A stretch of 64,000 nucleotides of DNA from Nodosilinea sp. WJT8-NPBG4 (lineage in GTDB: Bacteria > Cyanobacteriota > Cyanobacteriia > Phormidesmidales > Phormidesmidaceae), in assembly GCA_019359285.1 (NCBI GenBank), contig JAHHHQ010000028.1, positions 62,001 through 126,000 of the forward strand, given 5' to 3'. The notes beneath the pieces are model-generated. The model had not been told where the DNA came from. It made no database searches and worked only from the letters and a program-made list of their open reading frames with translations. The stretch's first letter is position 1. Each line of letters begins with the position of its first letter. The position numbers and the translations under genes are program-made. Below, in pieces: positions 20,621 to 29,515 of the stretch.

Positions 20621-21769
20621 CTAGGGTCTAAATAACGAGTCTGCTGAATCGGTCAATGAGTCAAAAAAGAGCAAAAAGCCCAACACATCGCGAAAGGGCT
20701 GAGTAAAGGTATTGAGAGCATAGCTGACCCGCGCCAGCAGGTTGCGGTCAACCACCAGGATGTCGTTTTCCTGAAGGGGAATGTTCTGGCTCAAGTCGCC
20801 ATTTACCGCCGCTGCCGCATCGACCGTAATCGTATCGGCCGAGCCAGTTTCGGGGTTGAATCGCAGCACCGCAATACGGTTGTAGGCGGCCACATCAGGG
20901 TTCACCCCCGCCACAGCCAGGGCGTCTAAAAAGCGGCTGCCGTTACGCAGATTAATCGCTCCAAAGCGAGCTTCCCCGCCGCGCGCCCCAGCGGCTCGGT
21001 TAAGTATCCGAATGGTGATCTCAGGCCGAGCCAGGGTTGAGCTGGCCACTAGGGCGCGATCGTAGCTCTCCACATCCTCTGGGGCCAGGCGGGGCACTGT
21101 GACCACATCGCCGTCCTGCAACCTCACCTGGGGAATAGGCTCACCCTGAAGGAGTGGGGTGAACAAATCTATGGTGCGCGAAAGGATATCGCCGCTCTCT
21201 AGGGGCCGATCCACCTGCACCAGACGCAGATCCGCCAGGGTAGTAGAACCTCCTGCGGTCAGCAGCGCCACCGATAGCTGTGGCGCCTGCAAGGGGTAAA
21301 ACCCTGGACGGGGTACCTCACCCACCACCGTCACTTCCACCGGGCGCTGGGTGGTAAGAATCACCGACACATCGGGATTGACCACGTACTGGTTGTAGCG
21401 ATCGAAAATTGTTTCGCGAGCCTCTTCTAGGGTTAGCCCGGTGAGATTGAGGGTGCCGGCCAGGGGCACCACCACGTTGCCCTGAATATCTAGGGTGGCC
21501 GGAAAACTCAGGTCGGGAAACCGCTGCACTCCGACAAAAATACCGTCTCCAGGCCCCAAGCGGTAGTCATCAAAGCCGGTGTCTAGGTTCTCGGAGTCTA
21601 GCCTTAAGCCAGCACCTGGGAGAACATCCAGGAATGCCACTGGTGGTGTCTGGGCTGGGGCTGGGGCGATCGCGATCGCCAGCCAAAGGCCCGTTAGACC
21701 ACCCCACCGTCCTAGCCGACCGGCGGCAGCCCCAGACCTGCAGCATCTAGCTAAACCACAAAAAACCAT
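20621..21769 (-). CDS. Wza-like polysaccharide export (OPX) protein
   Basis: 382 residues. An N-terminal hydrophobic segment (about 23-38) ending in APAPAQ acts as signal peptide. The polysaccharide-export domain follows (YRLGPGDGIFVGV near 65; GNVVVPLAGTLNLTGLT near 95), then SLBB-type segments (VEVTVVGEVPRPGFY near 148, and again near 265-345). OPX proteins form the periplasmic/outer-membrane exit for exopolysaccharide and pair with the Wzc-like protein encoded directly downstream. No lipobox Cys is placed as in E. coli Wza: the two Cys near residue 9 precede the hydrophobic core. The upstream spacer is shared with a divergent sugar-enzyme pair. Confidence 0.9.
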   Translation of the reverse strand: MVFCGLARCCRSGAAAGRLGRWGGLTGLWLAIAIAPAPAQTPPVAFLDVLPGAGLRLDSENLDTGFDDYRLGPGDGIFVGVQRFPDLSFPATLDIQGNVVVPLAGTLNLTGLTLEEARETIFDRYNQYVVNPDVSVILTTQRPVEVTVVGEVPRPGFYPLQAPQLSVALLTAGGSTTLADLRLVQVDRPLESGDILSRTIDLFTPLLQGEPIPQVRLQDGDVVTVPRLAPEDVESYDRALVASSTLARPEITIRILNRAAGARGGEARFGAINLRNGSRFLDALAVAGVNPDVAAYNRIAVLRFNPETGSADTITVDAAAAVNGDLSQNIPLQENDILVVDRNLLARVSYALNTFTQPFRDVLGFLLFFDSLTDSADSLFRP

Positions 21770-22133
21770 AGCCTTAACCGTGGGGACGCGATCGCAGTTT
21801 GTGAATACTCAATCTTGCCCCATTTTTCTGGCGGTGGGACAGGGACAGGGGCGCAGATGATTGGCAGTGGCGGCTGCGATCGTAGTCAATATCCCTCCAG
21901 AGGTACAGCGACAAAGCCCAAGTTTTAGTTTTATTAGTTTGTAGCAGCTTCACGGTGCAGCCAGGGGTTAGAAATTTTCAGCAATATATCTAGATCTTCT
22001 CCCCCCAACTGAGTTCAGCCGTATAGCCTGCACAGTAGTCAAGAATGGATACACTTAGCCCTGCACAGCTGAATTTTTCAGCCTAGATACATCTCTATGA
22101 TTAGTTTTAGCTGGTTTGCTACAGGTATCTTCA
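21770..22133. other. Divergent intergenic region between OPX and oxidoreductase genes
   Basis: 364 bases with no credible gene. It must hold promoters for the minus-strand OPX-wzc operon and the plus-strand oxidoreductase-epimerase pair. The stretch 21920-22090 is clearly richer in A+T than the flanking genes. I see no clean -35/-10 pair, operator or riboswitch. Confidence 0.5.
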
Positions 22134-23192
22134 ATGGGTAAGTCTCTAAAGGCTGCGGTCATTGGTACCGGCGTTATTTCTAAACAACATTTAAGCTTTT
22201 TAGACAGTTCTGACCACAGTGAGTTAGTTGGGGTGTGCGATTTATCTGCCGCCGCTGCCAAGTACGCCGCTGAGACATTTCATGCTGGCCAAGCCTTCAC
22301 CGATTACCAGGCCATGCTGGCAGAAACCAAGCCCGACGTGGTTCACATTCTCACCCCGCCGAATACTCACCAAAAGCTGGTTACTGACTGTCTCAATGCC
22401 CAGGCTCACGTCATTTGCGAAAAGCCGATTACGCCCACCTACGAGGACTTCAAAACCCTCTGGCATCTGGCTCAGGAGAAGAACCTGCACCTGATCGAAA
22501 ACCACAACTACCGGTTTAATGAGGCCATTCTCAAAATCGAAGACATGGTCAAATACGGCACTCTAGGCGAGGTGCAAGAGGTTGAGGTGCGCGTGGCCCT
22601 AGGCTATCGCGAGGCAGGCGGGCGCTTTGCCGATCGCAACCTGCCCAACCCCGTACACAAGCTGCCCGCCGGGGTTGTGCACGATGTCATTACCCACATG
22701 GCCTATCTGCTGCTGCGGTTCATGCCCGAGGTAGACCGGGTCGCTGCGGCTTGGAGCAACCACGGCGGTGGTGATCTGTTCAAGTACGACGACCTCGACG
22801 CCATTTTGCTCAACGGCCAGCAGCACGCCCGGCTGCGGTTTAGCTGCTATACCAAACCCGAATGCTTTACCCTGTTTGTCAGGGGCAGCCAGGGCTACGC
22901 CGAAACCGATCTGTTTCAGCCCTACCTGCGCACCGTGATTCCTCGGGCTGGGGGTGAGCAACTGTCGCCGCTGATCAACCACTTCGTCAACGGGTGGGAT
23001 CTGATGGGCTCCAGCGTCAAAAACTTCCGCAACAAGGTCATGCAGCGCACCGCCTACGAAGGGCTGCACCGCCTGCTCGACCAAACCTACGCCGCCATTC
23101 TTCACGATCAGCCCATGCCGGTGAGCTTTGAAGATATGGATAAGACTAACCGGCTGATTGAGACCCTACTTGCAGAGGAGAACCGAGTATGA
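22134..23192 (+). CDS. Gfo/Idh/MocA-family NAD(P)-dependent sugar oxidoreductase
   Basis: 352 residues from the ATG at 22134; a TTG at 22116 is in frame but unsupported. The N-terminal Rossmann fold has AAVIGTGVISKQHL near residue 6, the conserved ILTPPNTHQ near 74 and the CEKPIT motif near 99, where the Lys takes part in catalysis in this family. HDVITHMAYLL near 187 matches the second catalytic segment. Likely acts on a nucleotide sugar or a free sugar. It overlaps the epimerase gene by four bases (ATGA at 23189-23192), so the two are coupled. Being divergent from the OPX/Wzc operon suggests sugar supply for exopolysaccharide, which is inference. Confidence 0.9.
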   Translation: MGKSLKAAVIGTGVISKQHLSFLDSSDHSELVGVCDLSAAAAKYAAETFHAGQAFTDYQAMLAETKPDVVHILTPPNTHQKLVTDCLNAQAHVICEKPITPTYEDFKTLWHLAQEKNLHLIENHNYRFNEAILKIEDMVKYGTLGEVQEVEVRVALGYREAGGRFADRNLPNPVHKLPAGVVHDVITHMAYLLLRFMPEVDRVAAAWSNHGGGDLFKYDDLDAILLNGQQHARLRFSCYTKPECFTLFVRGSQGYAETDLFQPYLRTVIPRAGGEQLSPLINHFVNGWDLMGSSVKNFRNKVMQRTAYEGLHRLLDQTYAAILHDQPMPVSFEDMDKTNRLIETLLAEENRV

Positions 23193-24247
23193 AGCTGTTT
23201 ATCACTGGAGCGTCAGGGTTTTTAGGCAAGTACGTGGTGGCCGAGGCGGTGCGACAGGGCTATGCCGTCAAGGCCGTCGTGCGTCCCGCCACCGACACCT
23301 CGAAGCTGGCCTGGGCTGACCATCCTGCGGTGGAGCTAGTGCGCGTTGACCTACGCCAGAGTCGCGGAATCGCCGAAGCCCTCAGCGACGTAGACTGCGT
23401 CATTCACATGGCGGCAGTGAAGGGCGGCGATTTCTACGATCGCTTCGCCGGCACCGTGCTCACCACCGAAAACCTACTGGGGGCTATGACCATTGCCGCT
23501 GTGAAAAAGCTAGTGGCCACCAGCACCTTTTCGGTGTACGACTACTTCAAACCCTCGGCCAATCGGGTAATCGACGAAGCGTTTCCCATCGAGTCTGAAC
23601 CCGAGTATCGCGACGCCTACGCCCAAACCAAGCTGATTCAGGAAGACATGATGCGCGAGTGGGGTGACACCAATGGCGCTATCGTCACCCTGATTCGCCC
23701 CGGCATGATCTACGGCCGCGAAGCGCTGTGGAACGCCTGCCACGGGGCAGACTTTGGCTCCAAATGGCTCTTGATTGGGCCCAATGCCCTAATTCCTGTC
23801 ACCTATGTCGAAAACTGTGCCGAAGCCATTGTGCTATCGGTGGGCAGCGCTGCCGCCGCTGGCGAAGTGATCAACGTGGTAGACGACAATCTGCCCACCC
23901 GCCGCCAGTTCACCAAAGCCCTAGTGAAGCGCACCGAGAACCCACCCCAGGTCATTCCGATGCCCTGGGGTATGATGCGTGGCGTCTCCAGTTTGGCCTG
24001 GTTCGTGAACCAGCAATTGCTCAAGGGCAAGGCGCGCCTGCCGGGTCTACTGATTCCCGCCAGCCTGGATGCGCGGCTGAAGCCCTTTCGTTACACCAAT
24101 GCTAAGGCCAAAAAAACGCTGAACTGGACCCCCCGCTACACCCTGGAGGCCGCCCTCGATCGCAGCGTCAGCGACCAGTGCCTACTGAGCGACATGCTGG
24201 CCAAGGCTCCTGTGACCCCCACCCTAGAGCCTGTCGCCCAGGGCTAG
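23189..24247 (+). CDS. NAD(P)-dependent epimerase/dehydratase (extended SDR)
   Basis: 352 residues. The N-terminal cofactor motif ITGASGFLG (GxxGxxG) starts at residue 4, HMAAVKGGD lies near 72, and the catalytic YAQTK (YxxxK) lies near 150. RPGMIYG near 170 is typical of the extended SDR family. Exact sugar specificity cannot be read. Its start overlaps the oxidoreductase stop, so they form a two-gene operon closed by a strong terminator. A joint role in building a modified sugar for the exopolysaccharide exported by the divergent OPX/Wzc pair is plausible. Confidence 0.9.
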   Translation: MKLFITGASGFLGKYVVAEAVRQGYAVKAVVRPATDTSKLAWADHPAVELVRVDLRQSRGIAEALSDVDCVIHMAAVKGGDFYDRFAGTVLTTENLLGAMTIAAVKKLVATSTFSVYDYFKPSANRVIDEAFPIESEPEYRDAYAQTKLIQEDMMREWGDTNGAIVTLIRPGMIYGREALWNACHGADFGSKWLLIGPNALIPVTYVENCAEAIVLSVGSAAAAGEVINVVDDNLPTRRQFTKALVKRTENPPQVIPMPWGMMRGVSSLAWFVNQQLLKGKARLPGLLIPASLDARLKPFRYTNAKAKKTLNWTPRYTLEAALDRSVSDQCLLSDMLAKAPVTPTLEPVAQG

Positions 24248-24271
24248 TCGGTTGTCAGCCTTGGAGCTATC

Positions 24272-24308
24272 AAGACCGTGTTCCCAAGGATGGAAACACG
24301 GTCTTTTT
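24272..24308 (+). terminator. Intrinsic terminator after the epimerase
   Basis: An 11-bp uninterrupted stem (AAGACCGTGTT at 24272 with its complement ending at 24305) with a short internal mismatch near the loop is followed by a T run at 24304-24308. Confidence 0.85.
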
Positions 24309-24380
24309 GATGGCGCAATAAATTTGCCTGCTAGAAACCCAGTCCGTCGCCACAATAAGAAAGTGATGTTGTAACAGTGG

Positions 24381-25601
24381 ATGCTGGCAGCTATGGAAAT
24401 TGAGCAGATTCTCGCAAAGGTACTGGCTGGGGACGATATTACCCCAACTGAGGGCGTAGTGCTTTTGCAGCAGCAGGGCCCAGTGGCCCGAGAGGCCATT
24501 CGCCGCACCGCTGACACCCTGCGCCAGCGGCAGGTGGGAGAGACCGTCACCTACGTAGTCAACCGCAACATCAATTTCACCAATATCTGTGAGCAACACT
24601 GTAGCTTCTGCGCCTTTCGCCGCGATGCCGAAGCGGAGGGGGCCTACTGGCTCGACGTTGCCCCCATGCTCGAAAAAACCACCGAGGCCGTCGCCGTAGG
24701 AGCTACAGAAATCTGCATGCAGGGCGGATTGAACCCTGACGCCAAAATCAACGGCCGCTCTTTGAACTACTACCTAAAGCTAGTGGACACAATCAAGGGC
24801 TCGTTCCCGGCCCTGCACCTGCACGCCTTCTCACCGCAAGAGGTGCAGTTCATCGCCCGGCAGGACGGGATCAGCTATCGCGACGTACTGCTGGCCTTTA
24901 GGGATGCCGGGGTGGGGTCGCTGCCGGGTACGGCGGCGGAGGTGCTCGACGACGAGGTGCGGCGAGTGCTGTGCCCGGAGAAAATTGACAGCGCCACCTG
25001 GCTGGAGATTGTGGGGCTGGCCCATGAGGTGGGGCTACCCACCACCAGCACCATGCTGTCGGGCCACATTGAAACGCCCGCTCAGCAAATCACTCACCTG
25101 GAAAAGCTGCGTCAACTCCAGCGCCAGTCCTTAGCGGCGGGCCACACGGCGGCGATAACTGAATTTATCGTGCTGCCCTTTGTGGGTCAGGAGGCTCCCA
25201 AGCCCCTGCGCCGCCGGGTGGGGCGCGACCAGCCGGTGCTGGCCGATGCGCTGCTGCTGATGGCAGTAGCGCGCATTTACCTGGGCAACTGGATTGTTAA
25301 CCATCAACCCAGCTGGGTGAAACTGGGGCTAAGCGGCGCTACCGAAGCGCTAACCTGGGGCTGCAACGACATCGGCGGCACCCTGATGGAAGAGCACATC
25401 ACCACCATGGCCGGGGCCCAGGGGGGAACTTGTATGACAGTGGCAGAGCTGCGGGGGGCGATCGCCGCCTGCAACCGCCCCGCCCGTCAGCGCGACACCC
25501 TCTACGGATTTGTCGATGGGTCTGGGGAAATTTCGACCTCGGCATCGGCTGGAAACACTGCCTCAGCCCGACAGTCGCGCAGCCAAAGTCTCACCGCCTG
25601 A
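24381..25601 (+). CDS. cofH: FO synthase subunit 2 (CofH), radical SAM
   Basis: 406 residues. The radical SAM cluster motif CEQHCSFC (CxxxCxxC) lies near residue 72, just after [18 protein letters not shown] near 115, HAFSPQEV near 152 and [12 protein letters not shown] near 185 match CofH. With CofG it builds 7,8-didemethyl-8-hydroxy-5-deazariboflavin (FO). In cyanobacteria FO serves as the light-harvesting cofactor of photolyases, rather than as part of methanogenic F420. cofG is not in the window. The last 100 bases overlap an opposite-strand gene, and the final 30 residues (Ser/Ala-rich) look like a nonconserved extension. ATG at 24381 or 24393 are both possible. Confidence 0.94.
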   Translation: MLAAMEIEQILAKVLAGDDITPTEGVVLLQQQGPVAREAIRRTADTLRQRQVGETVTYVVNRNINFTNICEQHCSFCAFRRDAEAEGAYWLDVAPMLEKTTEAVAVGATEICMQGGLNPDAKINGRSLNYYLKLVDTIKGSFPALHLHAFSPQEVQFIARQDGISYRDVLLAFRDAGVGSLPGTAAEVLDDEVRRVLCPEKIDSATWLEIVGLAHEVGLPTTSTMLSGHIETPAQQITHLEKLRQLQRQSLAAGHTAAITEFIVLPFVGQEAPKPLRRRVGRDQPVLADALLLMAVARIYLGNWIVNHQPSWVKLGLSGATEALTWGCNDIGGTLMEEHITTMAGAQGGTCMTVAELRGAIAACNRPARQRDTLYGFVDGSGEISTSASAGNTASARQSRSQSLTA

Positions 25602-26170
25602 CCCACAATTCCGTCGCTGCTTTCCTGGGGTGGAGTGGGGGGGCGACTGCTGGAGCCTAATGTGCCACTGCTTGGATAGGGGCCTAGGCTAGAAAACAGC
25701 AGAGCCATGTGCCAACCGTCCTGGGTTGGGGTAAGAAATAACCAGTGGTGATGTTGCAGGGATGTCGGCCGTCCTTGCCAGTACTGCCGCTCTAGGGTGG
25801 TAAAAAACACCTGCTGCAAATCTGCATCAGGTTCGCGATCGCTCGCAGCCCCGGCAGGAGATAGCTGGGACAGATCTAGGGGGGTAAAATCAGGGGCACT
25901 GGCCACCAAGATAGTGGTTACAGGTTGAATGGGATTGGTGGATAGATCTAGGTTGCGGCTAGACACCCGGTTGGCATAGCTGGGCAGGTCGGCCAAAAGT
26001 TGAGTGGCGAGCACTTGGAGGTCGCTCGGACAGGGTTTAGCGGGTCGGAGATAGTTGGGCTCAGACTCAGGCAGATCTTGAGCCTGAAGATCTCCACCCA
26101 GCGCCAGCAGCAGTACGGTGCCCGCAGCCAGCGCCGATTGGCGGACTAGGGGGCGATCGCAGTGGAACAT
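25502..26170 (-). CDS. Exported protein of unknown function
   Basis: 222 residues. The N-terminus (hydrophobic about 12-25, ending near LQAQ) is signal-like. I recall similar cyanobacterial proteins with a conserved [14 protein letters not shown] near the end, but no function. Other clear segments are [12 protein letters not shown] and the strand-rich [20 protein letters not shown]. Its start lies 25 bases inside the pyrF coding end on the same strand, so it is probably co-transcribed with pyrF. Its 3' end overlaps the cofH 3' end by 100 bases on the opposite strand. Confidence 0.7.
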   Translation of the reverse strand: MFHCDRPLVRQSALAAGTVLLLALGGDLQAQDLPESEPNYLRPAKPCPSDLQVLATQLLADLPSYANRVSSRNLDLSTNPIQPVTTILVASAPDFTPLDLSQLSPAGAASDREPDADLQQVFFTTLERQYWQGRPTSLQHHHWLFLTPTQDGWHMALLFSSLGPYPSSGTLGSSSRPPTPPQESSDGIVGQAVRLWLRDCRAEAVFPADAEVEISPDPSTNP

Positions 26171-26871
26171 TCTTCACAGATGCGCGCAAAGGCGGTGGCG
26201 GGGTCGGGGTCGGCAGTAATCGGGCGGCCAATCACCAGGTAGGTGGCCCCGGCATTGAAAGCTTGCACTGGGGTCATCGTGCGGCGCTGGTCTTGGCTGC
26301 TGGCCCAGGTGGGACGCACTCCGGGGCACACTAGGGCAAAGTCGGCGGGCAAAAAGCGCCGCAGCTGGCTGGCTTCCTGGGGTGAGCAGACCACGCCTCT
26401 CAGGCCACTGTCTCTGGCGAGTAGAGCCATTTGCAGCACGTAGCTATTCGAGTCAAGAGGAATTTTTAGCTCAACGGCGAGGGTTTGAGGGTCAATGCTA
26501 GTCAGTAGGGTAACAGCCAACACCAGAGGTGGCTCTAGGCCGACGGCCTCGGCTCCAGCGATCGCCGCCTGCTGAGCGGCTTCTATTGCCTCCTGTCCCG
26601 CCGCCGCGTGGATGGTCAGTAGGTCAACCCCATAGCGCCCCGCTGCTGCACAGGCACCGGCCATGGTGTTGGGAATATCGTGAAACTTGAGGTCGAGAAA
26701 AATGCGCTTTTGCCGCGCCTTCAGTTCCTGAATCAGGCTCGGCCCGCTGCTGACAAACAGCTCCAGACCCACTTTCCAAAAGCTCACCTGGGGCAGGGCA
26801 TCCACCAAGGCCAAGGCGGCCGAGGCCGAGGGCCGGTCTAGGGGCACGATGATGCGCTGGTCAACGGTCAT
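26146..26871 (-). CDS. pyrF: Orotidine 5'-phosphate decarboxylase
   Basis: 241 residues. A TIM-barrel enzyme making UMP from OMP, the last step of pyrimidine synthesis. [15 protein letters not shown] at the N-terminus supplies the first Asp/Lys-region strand. [12 protein letters not shown] near residue 57 is the catalytic DxKxxD signature. CPGVRPTWA near 180 and YLVIGRPIT near 215 bind phosphate. The length is normal for group I bacterial OMP decarboxylases. It sits downstream of efp and accB on the same strand (31-base gap from the accB stop to its start), and its stop lies within the start of the exported-protein gene. Confidence 0.96.
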   Translation of the reverse strand: MTVDQRIIVPLDRPSASAALALVDALPQVSFWKVGLELFVSSGPSLIQELKARQKRIFLDLKFHDIPNTMAGACAAAGRYGVDLLTIHAAAGQEAIEAAQQAAIAGAEAVGLEPPLVLAVTLLTSIDPQTLAVELKIPLDSNSYVLQMALLARDSGLRGVVCSPQEASQLRRFLPADFALVCPGVRPTWASSQDQRRTMTPVQAFNAGATYLVIGRPITADPDPATAFARICEECSTAIAP

Positions 26872-26902
26872 AGGCAGGGGACCAGATGTACGGGGGCAAA
26901 AG

Positions 26903-27394
26903 CTAGACGGGGCGTACCAGCATTAGGGTTTGACCAAATTCTACAGGCTGGGCATTTTCCACTAAAATCTCGACGATTTCGCCGCTGATCTCGGCTTCTA
27001 GCTCATTCATCAGCTTCATAGCTTCGATGATACATACGGTTTGCCCGCTGCTGATGCGATCGCCCACTCCCACAAAGGCCGGTTCCTCTGGGGCAGGCGA
27101 TCGGTAGAAGGTACCCACCATCGGGGAAGTGATAGATAGCAGATCGCTACCCTTGCCCGGTGGGGCGGCAGGGGAAGCGGCGGGCGATGCCGATACTGAC
27201 TCGGTCACCGGTGAGGGACTAGGGGGGACGCCTTCTACCCGAGGAGCGGTGGGGGCCGGTGCGACCACCGATACCATGGCACCTGGCTTGCGCAGGGTGA
27301 GCTCAAAGTCTGAACTCTTGAGGGTGAGTTCCACAATGTCGCTCTGGCTCAAGGCGGTAACTAACTCTCTTAGATCGGTGACGCTTAGTTCCAC
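26903..27394 (-). CDS. accB: Biotin carboxyl carrier protein of acetyl-CoA carboxylase
   Basis: 163 residues from GTG at 27394, chosen because the conserved family start ([11 protein letters not shown]) follows at once; an upstream GTG at 27451 would add 19 residues. An N-terminal helix-strand segment ([14 protein letters not shown]) leads into a Pro/Ala/Ser-rich linker (about 45-85), then the biotinyl domain with the modified Lys in [12 protein letters not shown] near 124. AccB carries biotin between the carboxylase and transferase in the first step of fatty acid synthesis. It follows efp on the same strand, the conserved cyanobacterial efp-accB order. Confidence 0.94.
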   Translation of the reverse strand: MELSVTDLRELVTALSQSDIVELTLKSSDFELTLRKPGAMVSVVAPAPTAPRVEGVPPSPSPVTESVSASPAASPAAPPGKGSDLLSITSPMVGTFYRSPAPEEPAFVGVGDRISSGQTVCIIEAMKLMNELEAEISGEIVEILVENAQPVEFGQTLMLVRPV

Positions 27395-27480
27395 GGCGTA
27401 AGTCTCATACGGTCTTATAGGGGGTAATGGGCCAGGCTTTGTCAGCGGCACGGGCCGCAGGCGTCAAGCCAGTAAAAACC

Positions 27481-28038
27481 TTATTCGCGACCCAGGTAGG
27501 CGTCGGTGCGGGTGTCTACTTTGATGCGCTCGCCGATGGAAATAAACAGTGGCACCATAACCTGGGCGCCGGTTTCGAGAATGGCGGGCTTGGTGCCTCC
27601 GGTGGCGGTGTCGCCCTTAACGCCGGGGTCAGTTTGGGTGACCTCAAGCACGATGGAGTTGGGCAGCTCAACTTCCAAGATCTGATTGTTCCAGCTGACG
27701 ACGCTGACGCTCATCTCTTCTTTGAGGTACTTCACCTGAGGGCCAATTTCACCGGCGGTGAGGCGGACTTCCTCGTAGGTTTCCATATCCATGAACACCA
27801 GGTCTTCGCCCTCCCGGTAGGTGTGCTGCATATCTCTCTTTTCGATCACCGCCTGGGGTACGGTTTCACCAGCCCGAAAGGTTTTTTCAACGGTGTTACC
27901 GCCTTTGACGTTCTTGAGCTTGGTGCGCACGAAGGCAGACCCCTTGCCGGGTTTGACGTGGAGAAACTCGACTACGCGCCAGACGGAGCCGTCTAGCTCA
28001 ATGGAGGTACCGGTGCGAAAATCGTTGCTGGAAATCAT
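27481..28038 (-). CDS. efp: Translation elongation factor P
   Basis: 185 residues from ATG 28038, where the family starts ([10 protein letters not shown]); an upstream in-frame start would add 12 residues. KOW-like domain I has the loop [11 protein letters not shown], whose Lys32 sits at the tip that reaches the peptidyl-transferase centre. Domain II ([13 protein letters not shown]) and the C-terminal S1-like domain ([22 protein letters not shown]) are complete. EF-P relieves ribosome stalling at proline runs. No EpmA- or EarP-like modification gene is seen nearby. It heads the efp-accB(-pyrF) block. Confidence 0.96.
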   Translation of the reverse strand: MISSNDFRTGTSIELDGSVWRVVEFLHVKPGKGSAFVRTKLKNVKGGNTVEKTFRAGETVPQAVIEKRDMQHTYREGEDLVFMDMETYEEVRLTAGEIGPQVKYLKEEMSVSVVSWNNQILEVELPNSIVLEVTQTDPGVKGDTATGGTKPAILETGAQVMVPLFISIGERIKVDTRTDAYLGRE

Positions 28039-28267
28039 GGCGCTGGCTACGGGGACAGTCGTTAAGTTTGGCAATTCATTTTACCCCCCTGCGGCCATTT
28101 CCCGCAGGATTTAGCCCTAACCAGCAAAGACTCAGCGTTGCTGCCGCTGTCGCCTGAACTGGGGACTGCGGGCTTGAGTTGCAGCCTAGGGGCCGCCAGA
28201 GTATGACAAGATTGTTGAGGGCGCAGTGCGCCTATGGTGAACGGCCGCCTGGGGCGAGCAAGGAGTT

Positions 28268-29410
28268 ATGGCCAAGGATATGCGTGCGATGAATCAACGG
28301 CAGAGTTTGGGCTGGGCCACCTTGGTGCGGCTGGGATGGGGATTAGCCCTGGTAGTGGGGGTGTGGCTGGGTTCCCTGTCCCCGGCCCTGGCGTTGCCCG
28401 CCGGGCCATTGGTAGCCTATCTACCGCCGGGCAATGCCATTACCGACGGTCGTGCCCTGCTACGCTACTCGCTGCCCATCGACAACACTGACATTCGCAC
28501 AGTGCAGGCCAACTTAGAGGGTTTGTCAGAGTGGCTGCGGAGCAAGCGTTGGGGGCCGATGGCCAAAGACCTGACCAAGCTGGAGCGAGTGTTGATGCGC
28601 GGCCGCGAAGCGATGCTGGCGGCAGTGCCCGACGGCAAGCGGGCGGCGGCAATTTCCTACCTCGACGATATTCAGGCGCAGCTGGTGCCCCTCAAAGAGG
28701 CGGTGGAGCAGCGCGATCGCTCCATCGTGCAGGACAAGCGAGCGGCCATGCTCGACGACGTCAGCCGCATTGAAGAGCTGATGGTGAAGGCCTTTCCCTT
28801 TGAGGTGCCAGAAAAATACAGCAATCTGCCCCAGCTCAAGGGGCGCGCCACGGTAGAAATCACTACCAACAAAGGCACCATGCAGGCAGTGATCGACGGC
28901 TACAGCGCTCCGGTCACCGGCGGCAGTTTTGTCGATCTGGTGCAGCGAGGCTTTTATGACGGCATGGAGTTTACCCGCGCCGAAGACAACTATGTGCTGC
29001 AAACCGGCGACCCGGATGGCCCCGAGGATGGCTTTATTGACCCCAAAACCAAGGCCTACCGGGCGATCCCGCTAGAAATTTTGGTAAAGGGTGATGACGC
29101 GCCGGTCTATGGCAACACCCTAGAAGAGCTGGGCCGCTTTTTAGACGCGCCAGTGCTGCCCTTCTCGGCCTTTGGCACCCTGGGCATGGCCCGCCCCAAC
29201 ACCGACCCCAACGGCGCATCATCGCAGTTTTTCTTCTTTTTGTTTGAGCCAGAGATGACCCCAGCGGGCCTTAACCTGCTCGACGGCCGCTACTCAGTGT
29301 TTGGCTATGTGGTGGAGAACAAAGAGGCGCTTGACCAGATGACCCAGGGCGATCGCATTGAGTCGATCCGGGTGGTGTCTGGGGGCGAGAATCTAGTACA
29401 GCCCTCCTAG
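28268..29410 (+). CDS. Thylakoid-lumen-type cyclophilin (TLP40/CYP38-like peptidylprolyl isomerase)
   Basis: 380 residues. The N-terminal hydrophobic segment (about 20-42) ending in ALALP is a signal peptide for export to the lumen or periplasm. Residues about 60-185 are a helix-rich segment like the PsbQ-like bundle of TLP40/CYP38. The C-terminal cyclophilin domain (about 195-375) has VEITTNKGTMQAVIDGYSAP, GGSFVDLVQRGFYDGMEFTR and SSQFFFFLFEPE. The plant homologue assists photosystem II assembly and D1 repair; the same role here is inference. Loops between cyclophilin strands are long. A good AAGGAG site sits before ATG 28268. Confidence 0.9.
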   Translation: MAKDMRAMNQRQSLGWATLVRLGWGLALVVGVWLGSLSPALALPAGPLVAYLPPGNAITDGRALLRYSLPIDNTDIRTVQANLEGLSEWLRSKRWGPMAKDLTKLERVLMRGREAMLAAVPDGKRAAAISYLDDIQAQLVPLKEAVEQRDRSIVQDKRAAMLDDVSRIEELMVKAFPFEVPEKYSNLPQLKGRATVEITTNKGTMQAVIDGYSAPVTGGSFVDLVQRGFYDGMEFTRAEDNYVLQTGDPDGPEDGFIDPKTKAYRAIPLEILVKGDDAPVYGNTLEELGRFLDAPVLPFSAFGTLGMARPNTDPNGASSQFFFFLFEPEMTPAGLNLLDGRYSVFGYVVENKEALDQMTQGDRIESIRVVSGGENLVQPS

Positions 29411-29428
29411 AATTCTGTCGTCGAACGT

Positions 29429-29456
29429 GGGCGGGTGGATGGGTAGAGGGTAGGGA
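29429..29456. repeat. Short GGGTGGATGGGTAG repeat copy
   Basis: A single copy of the GGGTGGATGGGTAGAGGG unit lies in the spacer between the cyclophilin and thiL genes. The same unit recurs at 17491-17540 and in the inverted repeat at 35410-35519. Confidence 0.5.
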
Positions 29457-29515
29457 AATTCCGATACCTACTCGTTCTCCTGGGGAAGGACTGGGTTCAC
29501 CAGGGGAACATCTGC

